From Mycobacterium sp. 852002-50816_SCH5313054-b (GTDB lineage: Bacteria > Actinomycetota > Actinomycetes > Mycobacteriales > Mycobacteriaceae), in assembly GCF_001667185.1 (NCBI RefSeq), contig NZ_LZIC01000011.1:1-64000 (forward strand): 64,000 nt of DNA, read 5' to 3'. Position 1 is the first letter of the stretch. Each line of letters opens with the position of its first letter. A program made the translations under genes and the position numbers. Of this stretch, positions 1-8,645 are shown one piece after another. The notes below the pieces were generated by a model. It did not search any database. It saw only the letters and a program-made list of their open reading frames with translations, and was not told the origin of the DNA.

Positions 1-60
1 GTCAACGCCGATCACCTGCCGGCCGCCGGAGTAGCTGGGAATCGTCACCGTGCCGCCGGG
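1..60 (-). other. Inverted fragment of the mycP5 linker
   Basis: Read on the minus strand from 60 to 1 this stretch encodes [20 protein letters not shown]. That matches the MycP5 linker motif GGGTVTVPSYSGGR, which in M. tuberculosis lies just before the segment encoded on the plus strand from about base 60 onward. On the plus strand, the frame used by the rest of mycP5 has a TAG at 32-34. The order and orientation fit a short local inversion whose right border is near 48-66. The left border lies outside the window. An assembly fold-back would look the same. Confidence 0.75.
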
Positions 61-1060
61 AGCCCCGTCGTCGCAGGCCCCCGACGCCTACAGCGGGATC
101 GCCCCGGAGGTCGACATCATTTCGATCCGGCAGTCCAGCCAGGCGTTCGGCCTCAAGGACGCCTACACCGGTGACGAGGACCCGCAGACGCGGGCGAAGA
201 TCGACGACGTCGAGACCATGGCGCGGGCGATCGTGCACGCCGCGAACTTGGGCGCCACGGTGATCAACATTTCCGACGTGACCTGCATGAGCGCGCGCAA
301 CATCATCGACCAGCGCACGCTGGGCGCGGCCGTGCGCTACGCGGCGGTCGACAAAAACGTCGTCATCGTCGCCGCGGCCGGGGACACCAGCAAGAAGGAC
401 TGCAAACAAAATCCGGCCTTCGATCCCATGCAACCCAAGGACCCCCGCGGCTGGAGCGGTGTCAGCACGGTGGTGACGCCGTCCTGGTACAGCGACTACG
501 TCCTGACGGTCGGCGCGGTCGACACCGAGGGCCGGCCGCTCACCCAGGGCGGCGGGCAGGGTTCGACGAGTGTCGCGGGACCGTGGGTTGGCATTGCCGC
601 GCCGGGCACCGACGTCATCGGGCTCTCGCCCCGGGACGACGGTCTGATCAACGCGATCGACGGCCCGGACAACTCGCTGCTGGTCCCGGCCGGCACCAGC
701 TTCTCGACCGCGATCGTGTCCGGCGTGGCCGCCCTCGTTCGCGCCAAATACCCGCAGCTGTCCGCGTACCAGATCATCAACCGGCTGGAGCGCACCGCCA
801 GGGCACCGGCGCGCGGGGTGGACAACCAGGTCGGATACGGCGTGATCGACCCGGTGGCGGCGCTGACCTGGGATGTACCCGACGGTCCGGCAAAGCCGCC
901 GCAGCAACTGTCGGCGCCACTGAACATCCCGAAGCCGGCCCCGCACCGAGATATGGTGCCAATATGGGTGGCAGCCGGAGGGTTGACCACGGCTCTGCTG
1001 ATCGGCGGCGCCGTGTTCGGGATCGCGGTGTTCATCAAGCGAACACGCAAGCAGCAATGA
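50..1060 (+). CDS. mycP5: Mycosin-5 (MycP5), C-terminal part, 5' end interrupted
   Basis: Membrane-anchored subtilisin-like protease of the ESX-5 type VII secretion system, acting on the periplasmic side. Visible parts are the second half of the S8 domain, the Asn region ([12 protein letters not shown]), the nucleophile motif GTSFSTA near base 700, and a C-terminal transmembrane segment ([10 protein letters not shown] onward) ending in a basic tail KRTRKQQ. The catalytic Asp and His would lie upstream of the window. The listed start is only the first in-frame GTG after the TAG at 32-34 and is not a true start. The native frame appears cut by the inverted linker fragment at 1-60. eccE5 follows after 19 bases. 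Identity is clear from the family and neighbours. Whether the gene is functional is uncertain. Confidence 0.9.
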   Translation: MPPGAPSSQAPDAYSGIAPEVDIISIRQSSQAFGLKDAYTGDEDPQTRAKIDDVETMARAIVHAANLGATVINISDVTCMSARNIIDQRTLGAAVRYAAVDKNVVIVAAAGDTSKKDCKQNPAFDPMQPKDPRGWSGVSTVVTPSWYSDYVLTVGAVDTEGRPLTQGGGQGSTSVAGPWVGIAAPGTDVIGLSPRDDGLINAIDGPDNSLLVPAGTSFSTAIVSGVAALVRAKYPQLSAYQIINRLERTARAPARGVDNQVGYGVIDPVAALTWDVPDGPAKPPQQLSAPLNIPKPAPHRDMVPIWVAAGGLTTALLIGGAVFGIAVFIKRTRKQQ

Positions 1061-1079
1061 GGTCGGAGCAGCGATAGTA

Positions 1080-2285
1080 ATGAAGGCTCAACGCAGTTTT
1101 GGATTGTCCTTGTCGTGGCCGCGCGTCACCGCGGTGTTTCTCGTCGTCATCCTGATCCTGTTGGTGGCCAGCCACTGCCCGGCCTCCTGGCAGGGTGAAC
1201 ACCACATCGCGTTCTGGGTGGGTGTGGGCCTGGCGTCCATGGTGACGCTGCTCTCGCTCGTCACCCACCACGGGCTCACCGTGACCTCCGGCCTGGCCAC
1301 GTGGCTGTGGGACTGGTCCGCCGACCCCGGCACCGCGCTGACGGCGGGATGCACGCCCGCGATCGACCACCAGCGCCGCTTCGGGCGTGACACGGTCGGC
1401 GTACGCCAGTACGAAGGACACCTGGTGAGCGTGATCGCTGTCGACGGCGGGGAGGAGGACGCCTCCGGGCGCCACCGGCACCGGACGACGGCCGGCATCC
1501 TGCCGGTGCAGGCCGTCGCTGATGGCTTGCGGCAGTTCGATATTCACCTCGACGGCATCGACATCGTCTCGATGAAGGTCCGCCGCGGCGGCCCCGAGGT
1601 CAGAGCCGCCGAGAAGTCGAAGCTGGATGACTGGGGGCCCGAAGAGTGGGGGCTGGTGAGCGACGAGCCCACCTCGTACGTGCGCCGCACCTGGCTGGTG
1701 TTGCGGATGAACCCGCAGCGCAACGTCGCCGCTGTGGCGGCCCGCGATTCGCTCGTGTCGACGTTGGCGGCGGCCACCGAGCGGCTTGCCCAGGATCTCG
1801 ACGGACAATCGTGTGCGGCCAGGCCGTTGACGGCCGACGAGCTCGCCGAGGTCGACAGCGCCGTGCTGGCCGACCTGGAACCGACCTGGAGCCGCCCCGG
1901 ATGGCGGCACCTCAAGCACTTCAACGGGTTCGCCACGAGCTTCTGGTTGACGCCGTCGGACATCTCCACCGAAACCCTCGAGAACTTGTTGCTGCCCGAC
2001 GTCGGGGCCGCCGTGATCACGGTGCGGCTCGGCACCAGCGGCCGCCGGCCCCAGCTGGCGGCGTGGGTGCGCTACCACAGCGAAAGCCGGCTCTCCCGAA
2101 AGATTTCGTCCGGCCTCAACCGGCTCACCGGCCGCCAGCTGGCGGCCGTACGCGCCAGCTTGCCCGCCCCGGCGGCCCGCGCGCTCCTGGTCGTGCCCAG
2201 CCGTCCATTGCTCGATGACGAGGATCTCGTGCTGTCGCTCGGTCAGGTTCGGGAGAGCGCAGCGAGCGTATCCGCGGCGCAATGA
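1080..2285 (+). CDS. eccE5: ESX-5 secretion system protein EccE5
   Basis: Core component of the ESX-5 inner-membrane complex, sitting at its periphery. The 401-residue protein has two N-terminal transmembrane segments (roughly residues 8-28 and 38-58) followed by a soluble domain containing the conserved stretch [19 protein letters not shown] and, near the end, [19 protein letters not shown]. Length is close to the M. tuberculosis protein (about 406). The ATG at 1080 begins MKAQR, the same N-terminus as the homologue. It lies 19 bases after mycP5 and its stop overlaps eccA5 by 4 bases, so the genes are translationally coupled within one operon. Confidence 0.93.
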   Translation: MKAQRSFGLSLSWPRVTAVFLVVILILLVASHCPASWQGEHHIAFWVGVGLASMVTLLSLVTHHGLTVTSGLATWLWDWSADPGTALTAGCTPAIDHQRRFGRDTVGVRQYEGHLVSVIAVDGGEEDASGRHRHRTTAGILPVQAVADGLRQFDIHLDGIDIVSMKVRRGGPEVRAAEKSKLDDWGPEEWGLVSDEPTSYVRRTWLVLRMNPQRNVAAVAARDSLVSTLAAATERLAQDLDGQSCAARPLTADELAEVDSAVLADLEPTWSRPGWRHLKHFNGFATSFWLTPSDISTETLENLLLPDVGAAVITVRLGTSGRRPQLAAWVRYHSESRLSRKISSGLNRLTGRQLAAVRASLPAPAARALLVVPSRPLLDDEDLVLSLGQVRESAASVSAAQ

Positions 2286-4114
2286 CGCGGTCTCAATCCA
2301 CCGCCGAGGACGCCCGTAATGCAATGGTCGCCGGCCTTCTGGCGTCCGGAATATCGGTCAACGGGCTGCAGCCAAGCCACAACCCGCAGGTGGCTGCGCA
2401 GATGTTCACCACGGCGACCACGCTCGATCCGGGAATGTGCGACGGCTGGCTGGCGCGGATGCTGGCGGGGGACCAGAGCATCGATGTGCTTGCCGGCGCG
2501 TGGGCCTCGGTCCGGACGTTCGGCTGGGAAACCCGCCGTCTCGGCGTCACCGATCTGCAGTTCCGGCCAGAAGTGTCCGACGGGTTGTTTCTGCGCCTGG
2601 CCGTCACCAGTGTGGAGTCGCTGGCATGCGCCTATGCCGCCGTCCTCGCCGAGGCGAAACGGTACCAGGAGGCCGCGAAACTGCTCGACGGCGTCGAACC
2701 CCGGCACCCGTTTGACGAGGAAGTGGTCAACTACGTGCGGGGTGTGCTGTATTTCCGCACCGGGCGCTGGCCCGACGTGCTGGTGCAGTTCCCCGAGGGA
2801 AAGACCTGGCGGCACCCCGAGCTGAAGGCGGCGGGCGCGGCGATGGCGACCACCGCGCTGGCGTCCTTGGGCGTCTTCGAGGAGGCCTTCCGGCGCGGCG
2901 AGGCCGCAGTCGAGGGGGACCGGGTTCCCGGGGCGGCCAACATCGCCCTGTATACGCAGGGCATGTGCCTGCGGCACGTCGGCCGCGAGGAGGAGGCCGT
3001 CGAACTGTTGCGACGGGTGTACTCGCGGGATCCGAAGTTCGCCCCGGCCCGAGAAGCGCTCGACAACCCCAACTATCGGCTGGTGCTGACCGATCCGGAG
3101 ACGATCGAGGCCCGCACCGACCCCTGGGACCCGGACAGCGCGCCGTCGCGCGCGGAGACGGAGGCCGCCCGCCACGCCCACGAGGCCGCCAAGTACCTGG
3201 CCGAAGGCGACGCCGAGCTCAACGCGATGCTGGGCATGGAACGGGCCAAGCGCGAGATCAAGCTCATCAAGTCCACCACCAAGGTGAACTTGGCGCGGGA
3301 AAAGATGGGCCTCCCGGTGCCGGTGACCTCGCGCCACACCTTGCTGCTGGGGCCCCCCGGGACCGGCAAGACGTCGGTGGCGCGCGCCTTCGCGAAGCAG
3401 CTGTGCGGGCTGACGGTGTTGCGCAAGCCGGTAGTGGTGGAGACGAGCCGCACCAAGCTGTTGGGCCGGTACATGGCCGACGCGGAAAAGAACACCGAGG
3501 AAATGCTCGAGGGCGCGTTGGGCGGCGCGGTGTTCTTCGACGAGATGCACACCCTGCACGAGACCGGGTATCACCAGGGCGACCCCTACGGCAACGCGAT
3601 CATCAACACCCTCCTGCTCTACATGGAGAACCATCGCGACGAGTTGGTGGTTTTTGGTGCGGGCTATGCCAAGGCCATGGACAAGATGCTCGAGGTGAAT
3701 CAGGGCCTGCGACGGCGCTTTTCGACCGTGATCGAGTTCTTCAGCTACACGCCGGACGAGCTGATCGCCCTGACCAAGCTGATGGCGCGCGATAACGAGG
3801 ACATCGTCGCCGACTCCGAGGTCGAGGTGCTGTTGCCGTCGTACACCAAGTTCTACCTCGACGAGACCTTTTCGGAAGACGGGGACCTGATCCGCGGCAT
3901 CGACACGCTTGGCAATGCCGGCTTCGTTCGCAACGTGGTGGAGAAGGCCCGCGATCACCGCAGCTTCCGCCTGGACGACGAGGACCTCGACGCGGTACTG
4001 GCGAGCGATCTCACCGACTTCAGCGAGGCCCAACTGCTCCGGTTCAAGGAACTGACCCGCGACGACCTGGCCGAGGGGCTGAAGGCGGCGGTGGCCGAGA
4101 AAAAAACCGGGTAA
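2282..4114 (+). CDS. eccA5: ESX-5 AAA+ ATPase EccA5
   Basis: Cytosolic AAA+ ATPase that works with EspG5 and its PE/PPE substrates in ESX-5 secretion. The 610-residue protein has an N-terminal TPR-like region (about 1-280) and a C-terminal CbxX/CfqX-type AAA domain. Walker A is GPPGTGKT at residues 357-364, Walker B is AVFFDEMH near residue 418, and RRRFS (about residue 478) is a likely arginine-finger region. The start overlaps the eccE5 stop (ATGA). It is the last gene of the ESX-5 operon here. The next 0.9 kb is a regulatory leader for the PPE/mgtC block, where M. tuberculosis carries lipT and further PE/PPE genes. Confidence 0.94.
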   Translation: MTRSQSTAEDARNAMVAGLLASGISVNGLQPSHNPQVAAQMFTTATTLDPGMCDGWLARMLAGDQSIDVLAGAWASVRTFGWETRRLGVTDLQFRPEVSDGLFLRLAVTSVESLACAYAAVLAEAKRYQEAAKLLDGVEPRHPFDEEVVNYVRGVLYFRTGRWPDVLVQFPEGKTWRHPELKAAGAAMATTALASLGVFEEAFRRGEAAVEGDRVPGAANIALYTQGMCLRHVGREEEAVELLRRVYSRDPKFAPAREALDNPNYRLVLTDPETIEARTDPWDPDSAPSRAETEAARHAHEAAKYLAEGDAELNAMLGMERAKREIKLIKSTTKVNLAREKMGLPVPVTSRHTLLLGPPGTGKTSVARAFAKQLCGLTVLRKPVVVETSRTKLLGRYMADAEKNTEEMLEGALGGAVFFDEMHTLHETGYHQGDPYGNAIINTLLLYMENHRDELVVFGAGYAKAMDKMLEVNQGLRRRFSTVIEFFSYTPDELIALTKLMARDNEDIVADSEVEVLLPSYTKFYLDETFSEDGDLIRGIDTLGNAGFVRNVVEKARDHRSFRLDDEDLDAVLASDLTDFSEAQLLRFKELTRDDLAEGLKAAVAEKKTG

Positions 4115-4573
4115 TAGAAGCTTCTGCCCAGCCGCAGCAGTTAACCCGCACGGTTGTTCTTTATTCAATTTCTATGAGCTTTTTATTAATCGGCGACGGC
4201 TCAGCGCCTCGCGTTGCCGCCGGCCGACCCTGGTGCAAACATCAATTTGCGTGCTCATCGCCGAGTGCAGTTCCCCACGGAAATCGGTCTTGAGAAGGGG
4301 ATTTAGGTAGATCGCCGCAAGCCGCCCGAGGCCAGGACGGCCCCTGCCCTCCGATGGGCTTCACCCGACCTCGTCGGTCACGCCTTTTCGCTCGCGCCCA
4401 GGTCGCCGAGGTGAGCAACCGCCATGGGCCATGGCCCTCGCTACGGGTTCCGCGTGACCGTCATGCCGCGCCCGCCGGCGGCCGGATGACCAGGGAAGGA
4501 AGCTGAATTCGTCCGAGTGGGTGGCAGCTAGCTTGACTGCCCTTGCGCTCGGATGCCACGATGGCCTCTGCAA
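4115..4573 (+). other. Intergenic region after eccA5, upstream of the M-box
   Basis: No convincing gene is seen. An AT-rich patch at about 4150-4195 (runs of T, TTATTAATC) stands out against the high-GC surroundings. A possible promoter for the riboswitch transcript is TTGACT at 4532-4537 with a weak -10-like CACGAT about 18 bases downstream. A long minus-strand reading frame crosses this region but has no family signature and overlaps the PPE start, so it is not called. Confidence 0.4.
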
Positions 4574-4744
4574 GCACCTCGCTAGGTGAGGCGTCTGCAC
4601 GGACACAGGCCACTGACCTCGAACGTCGAAAGACGCCCAGGGTCAGGACAGCTCCTCCCGGATTAAGGGTTGAGCCCAAGTGGCTTTCAGCTCGACTCGA
4701 GCCGGATACGCCGTGCGGTGCCGAAGCTCTGACGAGAGGGGTGC
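4574..4744 (+). promoter_or_regulatory. M-box (ykoK) magnesium riboswitch
   Basis: The sequence carries the M-box core: CTAGGTGAGGC at 4582-4592, GACACAGGCCACTG just after it, GACGCCCAGGGTCA near 4632-4645, and GCCGTGCGGTGCCGAAGCTC ending at 4729. A closing stem P1 can be drawn from GCACC/TCG (4574-4581) to CGA/GGTGC (4733-4744). M. tuberculosis has an M-box upstream of PE20-PPE31, and the motif here stands in the same place, upstream of a PE remnant, PPE genes, a DUF732 gene and mgtC. The expected effect is repression of these downstream genes at high Mg2+. Identification rests on remembered consensus and was not searched with a covariance model. Confidence 0.9.
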
Positions 4745-4775
4745 GGTGTCCGGGAGTTCTACCCTGGCCCCTCTC
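4734..4775 (+). terminator. Hairpin overlapping the M-box P1 stem (expression platform)
   Basis: GAGAGGGG (4734-4741) pairs with CCCCTCTC (4768-4775), and an inner CCGGG/CCCTGG stem sits between them. The left arm overlaps the 3' strand of the M-box P1 stem, so the aptamer and this hairpin look mutually exclusive. There is no T-run after it. It is therefore a candidate switching element or part of a Rho-type platform and not a classical intrinsic terminator. Confidence 0.55.
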
Positions 4776-4831
4776 CGCTTGTGCAACAACGGCATCCCCG
4801 TGTGCCAAGGCCGTGAGGAGGTGAGAGCGAA

Positions 4832-4909
4832 ATGAGTCCCGACGATAGTCCGTATTCCAGATCGACCATTTCGTTTCGATCCGGCCCCGGTCCCTTTCTG
4901 ACAGTCTGA
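4832..4909 (+). CDS. Leader ORF between the M-box and the PE remnant (25 aa)
   Basis: ATG at 4832 follows a strong ribosome binding site, GAGGAGGTGAG at 4815-4825, about 6 bases upstream. The product is 25 residues, rich in Ser, Pro and Gly and beginning [10 protein letters not shown]; it resembles no known family. It lies about 57 bases after the M-box hairpin and 119 bases before the PE-remnant start. The unusually good Shine-Dalgarno suggests it is translated, possibly as an upstream ORF taking part in the riboswitch response. That role is inference. Confidence 0.5.
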   Translation: MSPDDSPYSRSTISFRSGPGPFLTV

Positions 4910-5028
4910 ACGGCTCGCCCCGACAGGCCTCGTTCTCGCGAGTTCGCCTCGTGGACTCCGGCTTTGGCGTGCCCGGAAAGTAGCCAGTAACTCCCCGGGA
5001 TCGGCCCCTTTCCGTGAGGAGAATCCCG

Positions 5029-5124
5029 ATGTCGTTTATCAACGCGCGCGTATCAGCCTTGACTGCAACACAATTCGGTGTATACGCCCATGTCACAGCG
5101 AGCTGGGAGGAGGGCGGGAGATGA
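5029..5124 (+). pseudogene. Internally deleted PE gene remnant (31 codons)
   Basis: The ORF starts MSFIN, the usual PE N-terminus, then jumps to [13 protein letters not shown]. That closely matches the mid-domain PE motif (VSALTATQF) found in PE20, normally some 45-50 residues from the start. It then ends after about 13 further residues. A normal PE domain is about 100 residues, so most of helix 1 and the C-terminal half are missing. It keeps a strong ribosome binding site (GAGGAGA at 5016-5022) and its TGA overlaps the PPE start at 5121 (ATGA). The PE partner expected for the first PPE gene thus survives only as a translated leader-like remnant. Confidence 0.65.
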
Positions 5125-6305
5125 CCCTGGACTTCGCGATGCTGCCGCCCGAAGTGAACTCCGGTCGGATGTATTCCGGGGCGGGTTCGGGCCCGATGCT
5201 GGCCGCCGCGTCCGGCTGGCATGGACTGGCAGCCGAGATGCGTTCCACCGCAATATCTTATGGCTCAGTGTTGGCGGCGCTGACCGGCGAAGAATGGCAC
5301 GGCCCGGCGTCGGCGTCGATGGCGTCGGCCGCGGCGCCGTACGTGGCCTGGTTGAGCGTGACGGCCGAGCAGGCCCAGCAGGCCGCCACCCAGGCCGAGG
5401 CCGCGGCGGCGGCCTATGAGGCCGCGTTCGCCGCCACGGTGCCGCCGCCGGTGATCGCGGCGAACCGCACCCAGCTGATGGCGCTGATCGCCACCAACAT
5501 CCTGGGTCAAAACACCCCGGCGATCGCGGCCACCGAGGCCCAGTACGCCGAGATGTGGGCCCAGGATGCCGCGGCGATGTACGGTTACGCCGCCTCCTCG
5601 GCGGTCGCCACGCAATTGAGTCAGTTCGCCGAGCCGCGCCAGACCACCAGCCCCGGCGGGCTGACCGCGCAGTCGACCGCGGTGGCCCAGGCCGTGGCCG
5701 CCCCGGCCGGGACCCAGCAGAACACGCTGTCGCAGCTGATGTCGGCGTTGCCCGGCACGCTGCAGGGCCTGTCCTCGCCGGCGTTGTCCTCCTCGCCGGC
5801 GGCGGAGATGATGGGCCTGCTGACGGGGTCCGGGTCGGGATCGTCGACGCTCGATAATCTCTGGGCGGAGTGGGGACCCAATGCCAACATCTGGAACACT
5901 GTCTTCTCTTCGGGGTTCTACATGCCCAGCAACACCATGGCCCCGTTCCTGGGATTGGCGGGCGCGCAAGCCGCGGGCGACGCGGCCGGGCAGGCCACCG
6001 GCGACGCGCTCGGTGAGGCCCTGGCCGGGCCGGTCGGCGGTCTCGGCAACGCGGTCTCGGCCGGCCTTGGTCGCGCCCCGATCATCGGCGCGATGTCGGT
6101 GCCGCCCAGCTGGACCGCACCCGCGCCACTGGCCGGCCCGCTCGCATCGGCACTGGTCGGCACGCCGATGGTGCCGCCCCCGGCCATGGCGGCCGGCATG
6201 CCAGGAATGCCGATCGGGGCGGCGAGCGCACAACCGTACGGGCGCGCCGTTCCCCAGTACGGCTTCCGTCCCACCTTCGTCGCGCGCCCGCCGGCCGCGG
6301 GATAG
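5121..6305 (+). CDS. PPE family protein, SVP subfamily (first of four)
   Basis: A 394-residue ESX-5-type PPE protein. The PPE signature is at residues 9-11 ([13 protein letters not shown]), a WHG motif near residue 58 forms the WxG-like turn of the helical bundle, and GAMSVPPSW near residue 325 defines the SVP subfamily. The position after the M-box parallels PPE31. In M. tuberculosis PE20-PPE31 has been implicated in Mg2+ and phosphate passage across the outer membrane. Its start overlaps the PE remnant, so no intact PE partner is encoded next to it. From base 5511 onward it is identical to the second PPE gene because of the 2,126-bp tandem duplication. Confidence 0.93.
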   Translation: MTLDFAMLPPEVNSGRMYSGAGSGPMLAAASGWHGLAAEMRSTAISYGSVLAALTGEEWHGPASASMASAAAPYVAWLSVTAEQAQQAATQAEAAAAAYEAAFAATVPPPVIAANRTQLMALIATNILGQNTPAIAATEAQYAEMWAQDAAAMYGYAASSAVATQLSQFAEPRQTTSPGGLTAQSTAVAQAVAAPAGTQQNTLSQLMSALPGTLQGLSSPALSSSPAAEMMGLLTGSGSGSSTLDNLWAEWGPNANIWNTVFSSGFYMPSNTMAPFLGLAGAQAAGDAAGQATGDALGEALAGPVGGLGNAVSAGLGRAPIIGAMSVPPSWTAPAPLAGPLASALVGTPMVPPPAMAAGMPGMPIGAASAQPYGRAVPQYGFRPTFVARPPAAG

Positions 6306-6519
6306 CGGCAAGCACGGTACGCCACCTCACAGCCGGTCGACCGGCGGATTGAGCATTCCGCAACTTTTCGGACACACACAGCGGACGCGGCGACGAGCCG
6401 GGCGGTGCCGCTGAGCACCACAAACGGCCTGCGTGCGGCTCACAGAGAACGTCCAGCAGCAAATCAGCGATCTGGCAGCGATCGATGAGTACGCTAGGTG
6501 AAATTCAGGGGAGCACCAC

Positions 6520-6630
6520 ATGACGATCAGCTGTCCATTCGGGGATGCCGCCGCACGCGGGCAAACGACGCGGGCCGCCGGCAGCAACATGGGCGACAAC
6601 GACGGCGCCCGCCGCTCAGGCTGTGCGTAA
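6520..6630 (+). pseudogene. Internally deleted EsxN-family (WXG100) remnant, copy 1
   Basis: The 36-codon ORF begins MTISCPFGD, resembling the EsxN-family N-terminus (MTINYQFGD), and continues GQTTRAAGSNMGDND. That resembles the C-terminal part of the same family (GQKVQAAGNNMAQTD). About 60 central residues, including the WxG turn, are missing. It retains a plausible ribosome binding site (GGGGAG at 6508-6513). No convincing EsxM-like partner is readable upstream. It is probably a decayed ESX-5 associated esx gene. An exact copy lies in the second spacer. Confidence 0.6.
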
Positions 6631-6954
6631 ATGGCACTTCGGCCAGAATAGCGAGCAGCGCACCACCTACATCATGACACATATTGGCAAACGCAAATGT
6701 GTCCATATCGCCGGGGTAATACCGTCGGCGGCGACTAAGTAATTTGGCGATCGTGTAATAGCTACCGCGTTCCATCGCAGTTATCAATCGCACCGGTCAA
6801 ACGCCCGGCGATTAATGCTGTTCGCGCAAGCCATGATAAGTTATCGCATATTTCTGAGAGGTTGCTGGAGACCGCCTAACAGCCCGCTGTAGAAGATCTC
6901 TACCCCAGCGTGGCGTTAGCTGATGAGCAGCGTACTCACAGCGACAGTGACCTC

Positions 6955-6987
6955 TTGAGATATGTTTTTTACGTTAGCCTTACATCC
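6955..6987 (+). promoter_or_regulatory. Candidate promoter with IdeR-like box, copy 1
   Basis: TTGAGA (6955-6960) could be a -35 element and TTACAT (6980-6985) a -10 element. Overlapping the latter, 6969-6987 matches the IdeR consensus TTAGGTTAGSCTAACCTAA at 14 of 19 positions by eye. The same site is at 9095-9113. If real, the second and third PPE genes would each have an iron-responsive promoter in addition to any Mg2+ control from the leader. No experimental knowledge supports this site. Confidence 0.35.
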
Positions 6988-7143
6988 CAGGAACCCGCGA
7001 CAAATACATTTCGATCACGATGATCCTGACATTGGGCAGCGGGGCCCGACGATAGGGCAGTTGCGCGCCCAGCTTCATTTCCCACTAGCGGAACGGTGTC
7101 TGTTGTCGTCAAACAAGTCGTATCGATCCGTGGATCCGGAAAC

Positions 7144-7170
7144 GGATTCCATGGATTCCATGGATTCCAT
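7144..7170 (+). repeat. 9-bp tandem repeat, three units
   Basis: GGATTCCAT occurs three times head to tail about 80 bases upstream of the PPE start. It recurs at 9270-9296 in the duplicated spacer. Its unit length makes it a candidate for slippage variation in the 5' untranslated region. Confidence 0.8.
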
Positions 7171-7249
7171 TAGAGCTACGGGGCGATTGCGGCCGGAGCT
7201 ACCGAGCCGCGCCTACCATGGCGGCCACTTAGGGGACCGGAGGGCATAG

Positions 7250-8431
7250 ATGTTCGATTTCGGGGCGCTACCACCGGAGATCAACTCCGGCCGGATGTAT
7301 GTCGGCGCCGGGGCGGGGCCGATGCTCGCAGCCGCGGCGGCCTGGGACGAATTGGCAACGGAGTTGCAGTCGACGGCGGCCGCCTACGGCGCGACGATCC
7401 AGGGCCTGGCGGCCGGACCCTGGACCGGGCCGTCGTCCATCGCGATGGCGGCGGCGGCCGCCCCGTACGTGGCATGGATGGGCGCGACGGGAGCCCAGGC
7501 GGAAGAAGCCGCCACCCAGGCCAAGATCGCCGCGGGTGCCTACGAGACGGCGTTCGCGGCCACGGTGCCCCCGCCGGTGATCGCAGCCAATCGCGCACTG
7601 CTCATGACGCTGATCGCGACCAACTTCCTGGGCCAGAACACCCCGGCGATCGCGGCCACCGAGGCCCAGTACGCCGAGATGTGGGCCCAGGATGCCGCGG
7701 CGATGTACGGTTACGCCGCCTCCTCGGCGGTCGCCACGCAATTGAGTCAGTTCGCCGAGCCGCGCCAGACCACCAGCCCCGGCGGGCTGACCGCGCAGTC
7801 GACCGCGGTGGCCCAGGCCGTGGCCGCCCCGGCCGGGACCCAGCAGAACACGCTGTCGCAGCTGATGTCGGCGTTGCCCGGCACGCTGCAGGGCCTGTCC
7901 TCGCCGGCGTTGTCCTCCTCGCCGGCGGCGGAGATGATGGGCCTGCTGACGGGGTCCGGGTCGGGATCGTCGACGCTCGATAATCTCTGGGCGGAGTGGG
8001 GACCCAATGCCAACATCTGGAACACTGTCTTCTCTTCGGGGTTCTACATGCCCAGCAACACCATGGCCCCGTTCCTGGGATTGGCGGGCGCGCAAGCCGC
8101 GGGCGACGCGGCCGGGCAGGCCACCGGCGACGCGCTCGGTGAGGCCCTGGCCGGGCCGGTCGGCGGTCTCGGCAACGCGGTCTCGGCCGGCCTTGGTCGC
8201 GCCCCGATCATCGGCGCGATGTCGGTGCCGCCCAGCTGGACCGCACCCGCGCCACTGGCCGGCCCGCTCGCATCGGCACTGGTCGGCACGCCGATGGTGC
8301 CGCCCCCGGCCATGGCGGCCGGCATGCCAGGAATGCCGATCGGGGCGGCGAGCGCACAACCGTACGGGCGCGCCGTTCCCCAGTACGGCTTCCGTCCCAC
8401 CTTCGTCGCGCGCCCGCCGGCCGCGGGATAG
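7250..8431 (+). CDS. Chimeric PPE-SVP protein (second of four)
   Basis: A 393-residue PPE protein. Residues 1 to about 150 equal the N-terminus of the third PPE gene (9376 onward), while the rest equals the C-terminal part of the first (GAMSVPPSW near residue 325). The join falls in [17 protein letters not shown], which all three share. The PPE motif is at residues 8-10 ([13 protein letters not shown]), and WTG near residue 59 is the WxG-like turn. The ribosome binding site is GGGACCGGAGGG before ATG 7250. It is the product of the tandem duplication, so its N-terminal secretion domain and C-terminal domain come from different parents. Confidence 0.92.
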   Translation: MFDFGALPPEINSGRMYVGAGAGPMLAAAAAWDELATELQSTAAAYGATIQGLAAGPWTGPSSIAMAAAAAPYVAWMGATGAQAEEAATQAKIAAGAYETAFAATVPPPVIAANRALLMTLIATNFLGQNTPAIAATEAQYAEMWAQDAAAMYGYAASSAVATQLSQFAEPRQTTSPGGLTAQSTAVAQAVAAPAGTQQNTLSQLMSALPGTLQGLSSPALSSSPAAEMMGLLTGSGSGSSTLDNLWAEWGPNANIWNTVFSSGFYMPSNTMAPFLGLAGAQAAGDAAGQATGDALGEALAGPVGGLGNAVSAGLGRAPIIGAMSVPPSWTAPAPLAGPLASALVGTPMVPPPAMAAGMPGMPIGAASAQPYGRAVPQYGFRPTFVARPPAAG

Positions 8432-8645
8432 CGGCAAGCACGGTACGCCACCTCACAGCCGGTCGACCGGCGGATTGAGCATTCCGCAACTTTTCGGACA
8501 CACACAGCGGACGCGGCGACGAGCCGGGCGGTGCCGCTGAGCACCACAAACGGCCTGCGTGCGGCTCACAGAGAACGTCCAGCAGCAAATCAGCGATCTG
8601 GCAGCGATCGATGAGTACGCTAGGTGAAATTCAGGGGAGCACCAC

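Larger units (their letters stand above)
6306..7249 (+). other. PPE spacer, copy 1
   Basis: A 944-bp spacer of visibly lower GC than its surroundings, repeated at 8432-9375. It contains an Esx-like remnant (6520-6630), an inverted repeat GACACAT/ATGTGTC (6676-6682 with 6697-6703), a dyad GATAAGTTATC (6835-6845), a candidate promoter with an IdeR-like box (6955-6987) and a triplicated 9-mer (7144-7170). A 95-codon reading frame runs from 6962 to the PPE start but shows no family signature, and it would begin inside the proposed promoter. I do not call it a gene. Confidence 0.6.

Noticed and set aside
2243..4168. 641-codon minus-strand frame opposite eccA5
   Set aside because: Antisense shadow of eccA5; composition (many His, Gln, Val) is typical of antisense in this GC range.
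4461..5222. Minus-strand 253-codon frame after eccA5
   Set aside because: It runs antisense through the M-box, the leader ORF, the PE remnant and the PPE start, and has no recognisable family.
6527..6793. 88-codon minus-strand frame in the PPE spacer
   Set aside because: It overlaps the Esx remnant in antisense and has no domain-like pattern or ribosome binding site.
6835..6845. Short dyad GATAAGTTATC in the PPE spacer
   Set aside because: Too short to assign to a regulator; it may be chance in an AT-richer stretch, so no separate feature is given.
6962..7249. 95-codon plus-strand frame ending just before the second PPE gene (also 9088-9375)
   Set aside because: It begins inside a likely promoter, has repeated Met-Asp-Ser codons only because of the 9-bp repeat, and shows no similarity pattern. 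It is treated as spacer.
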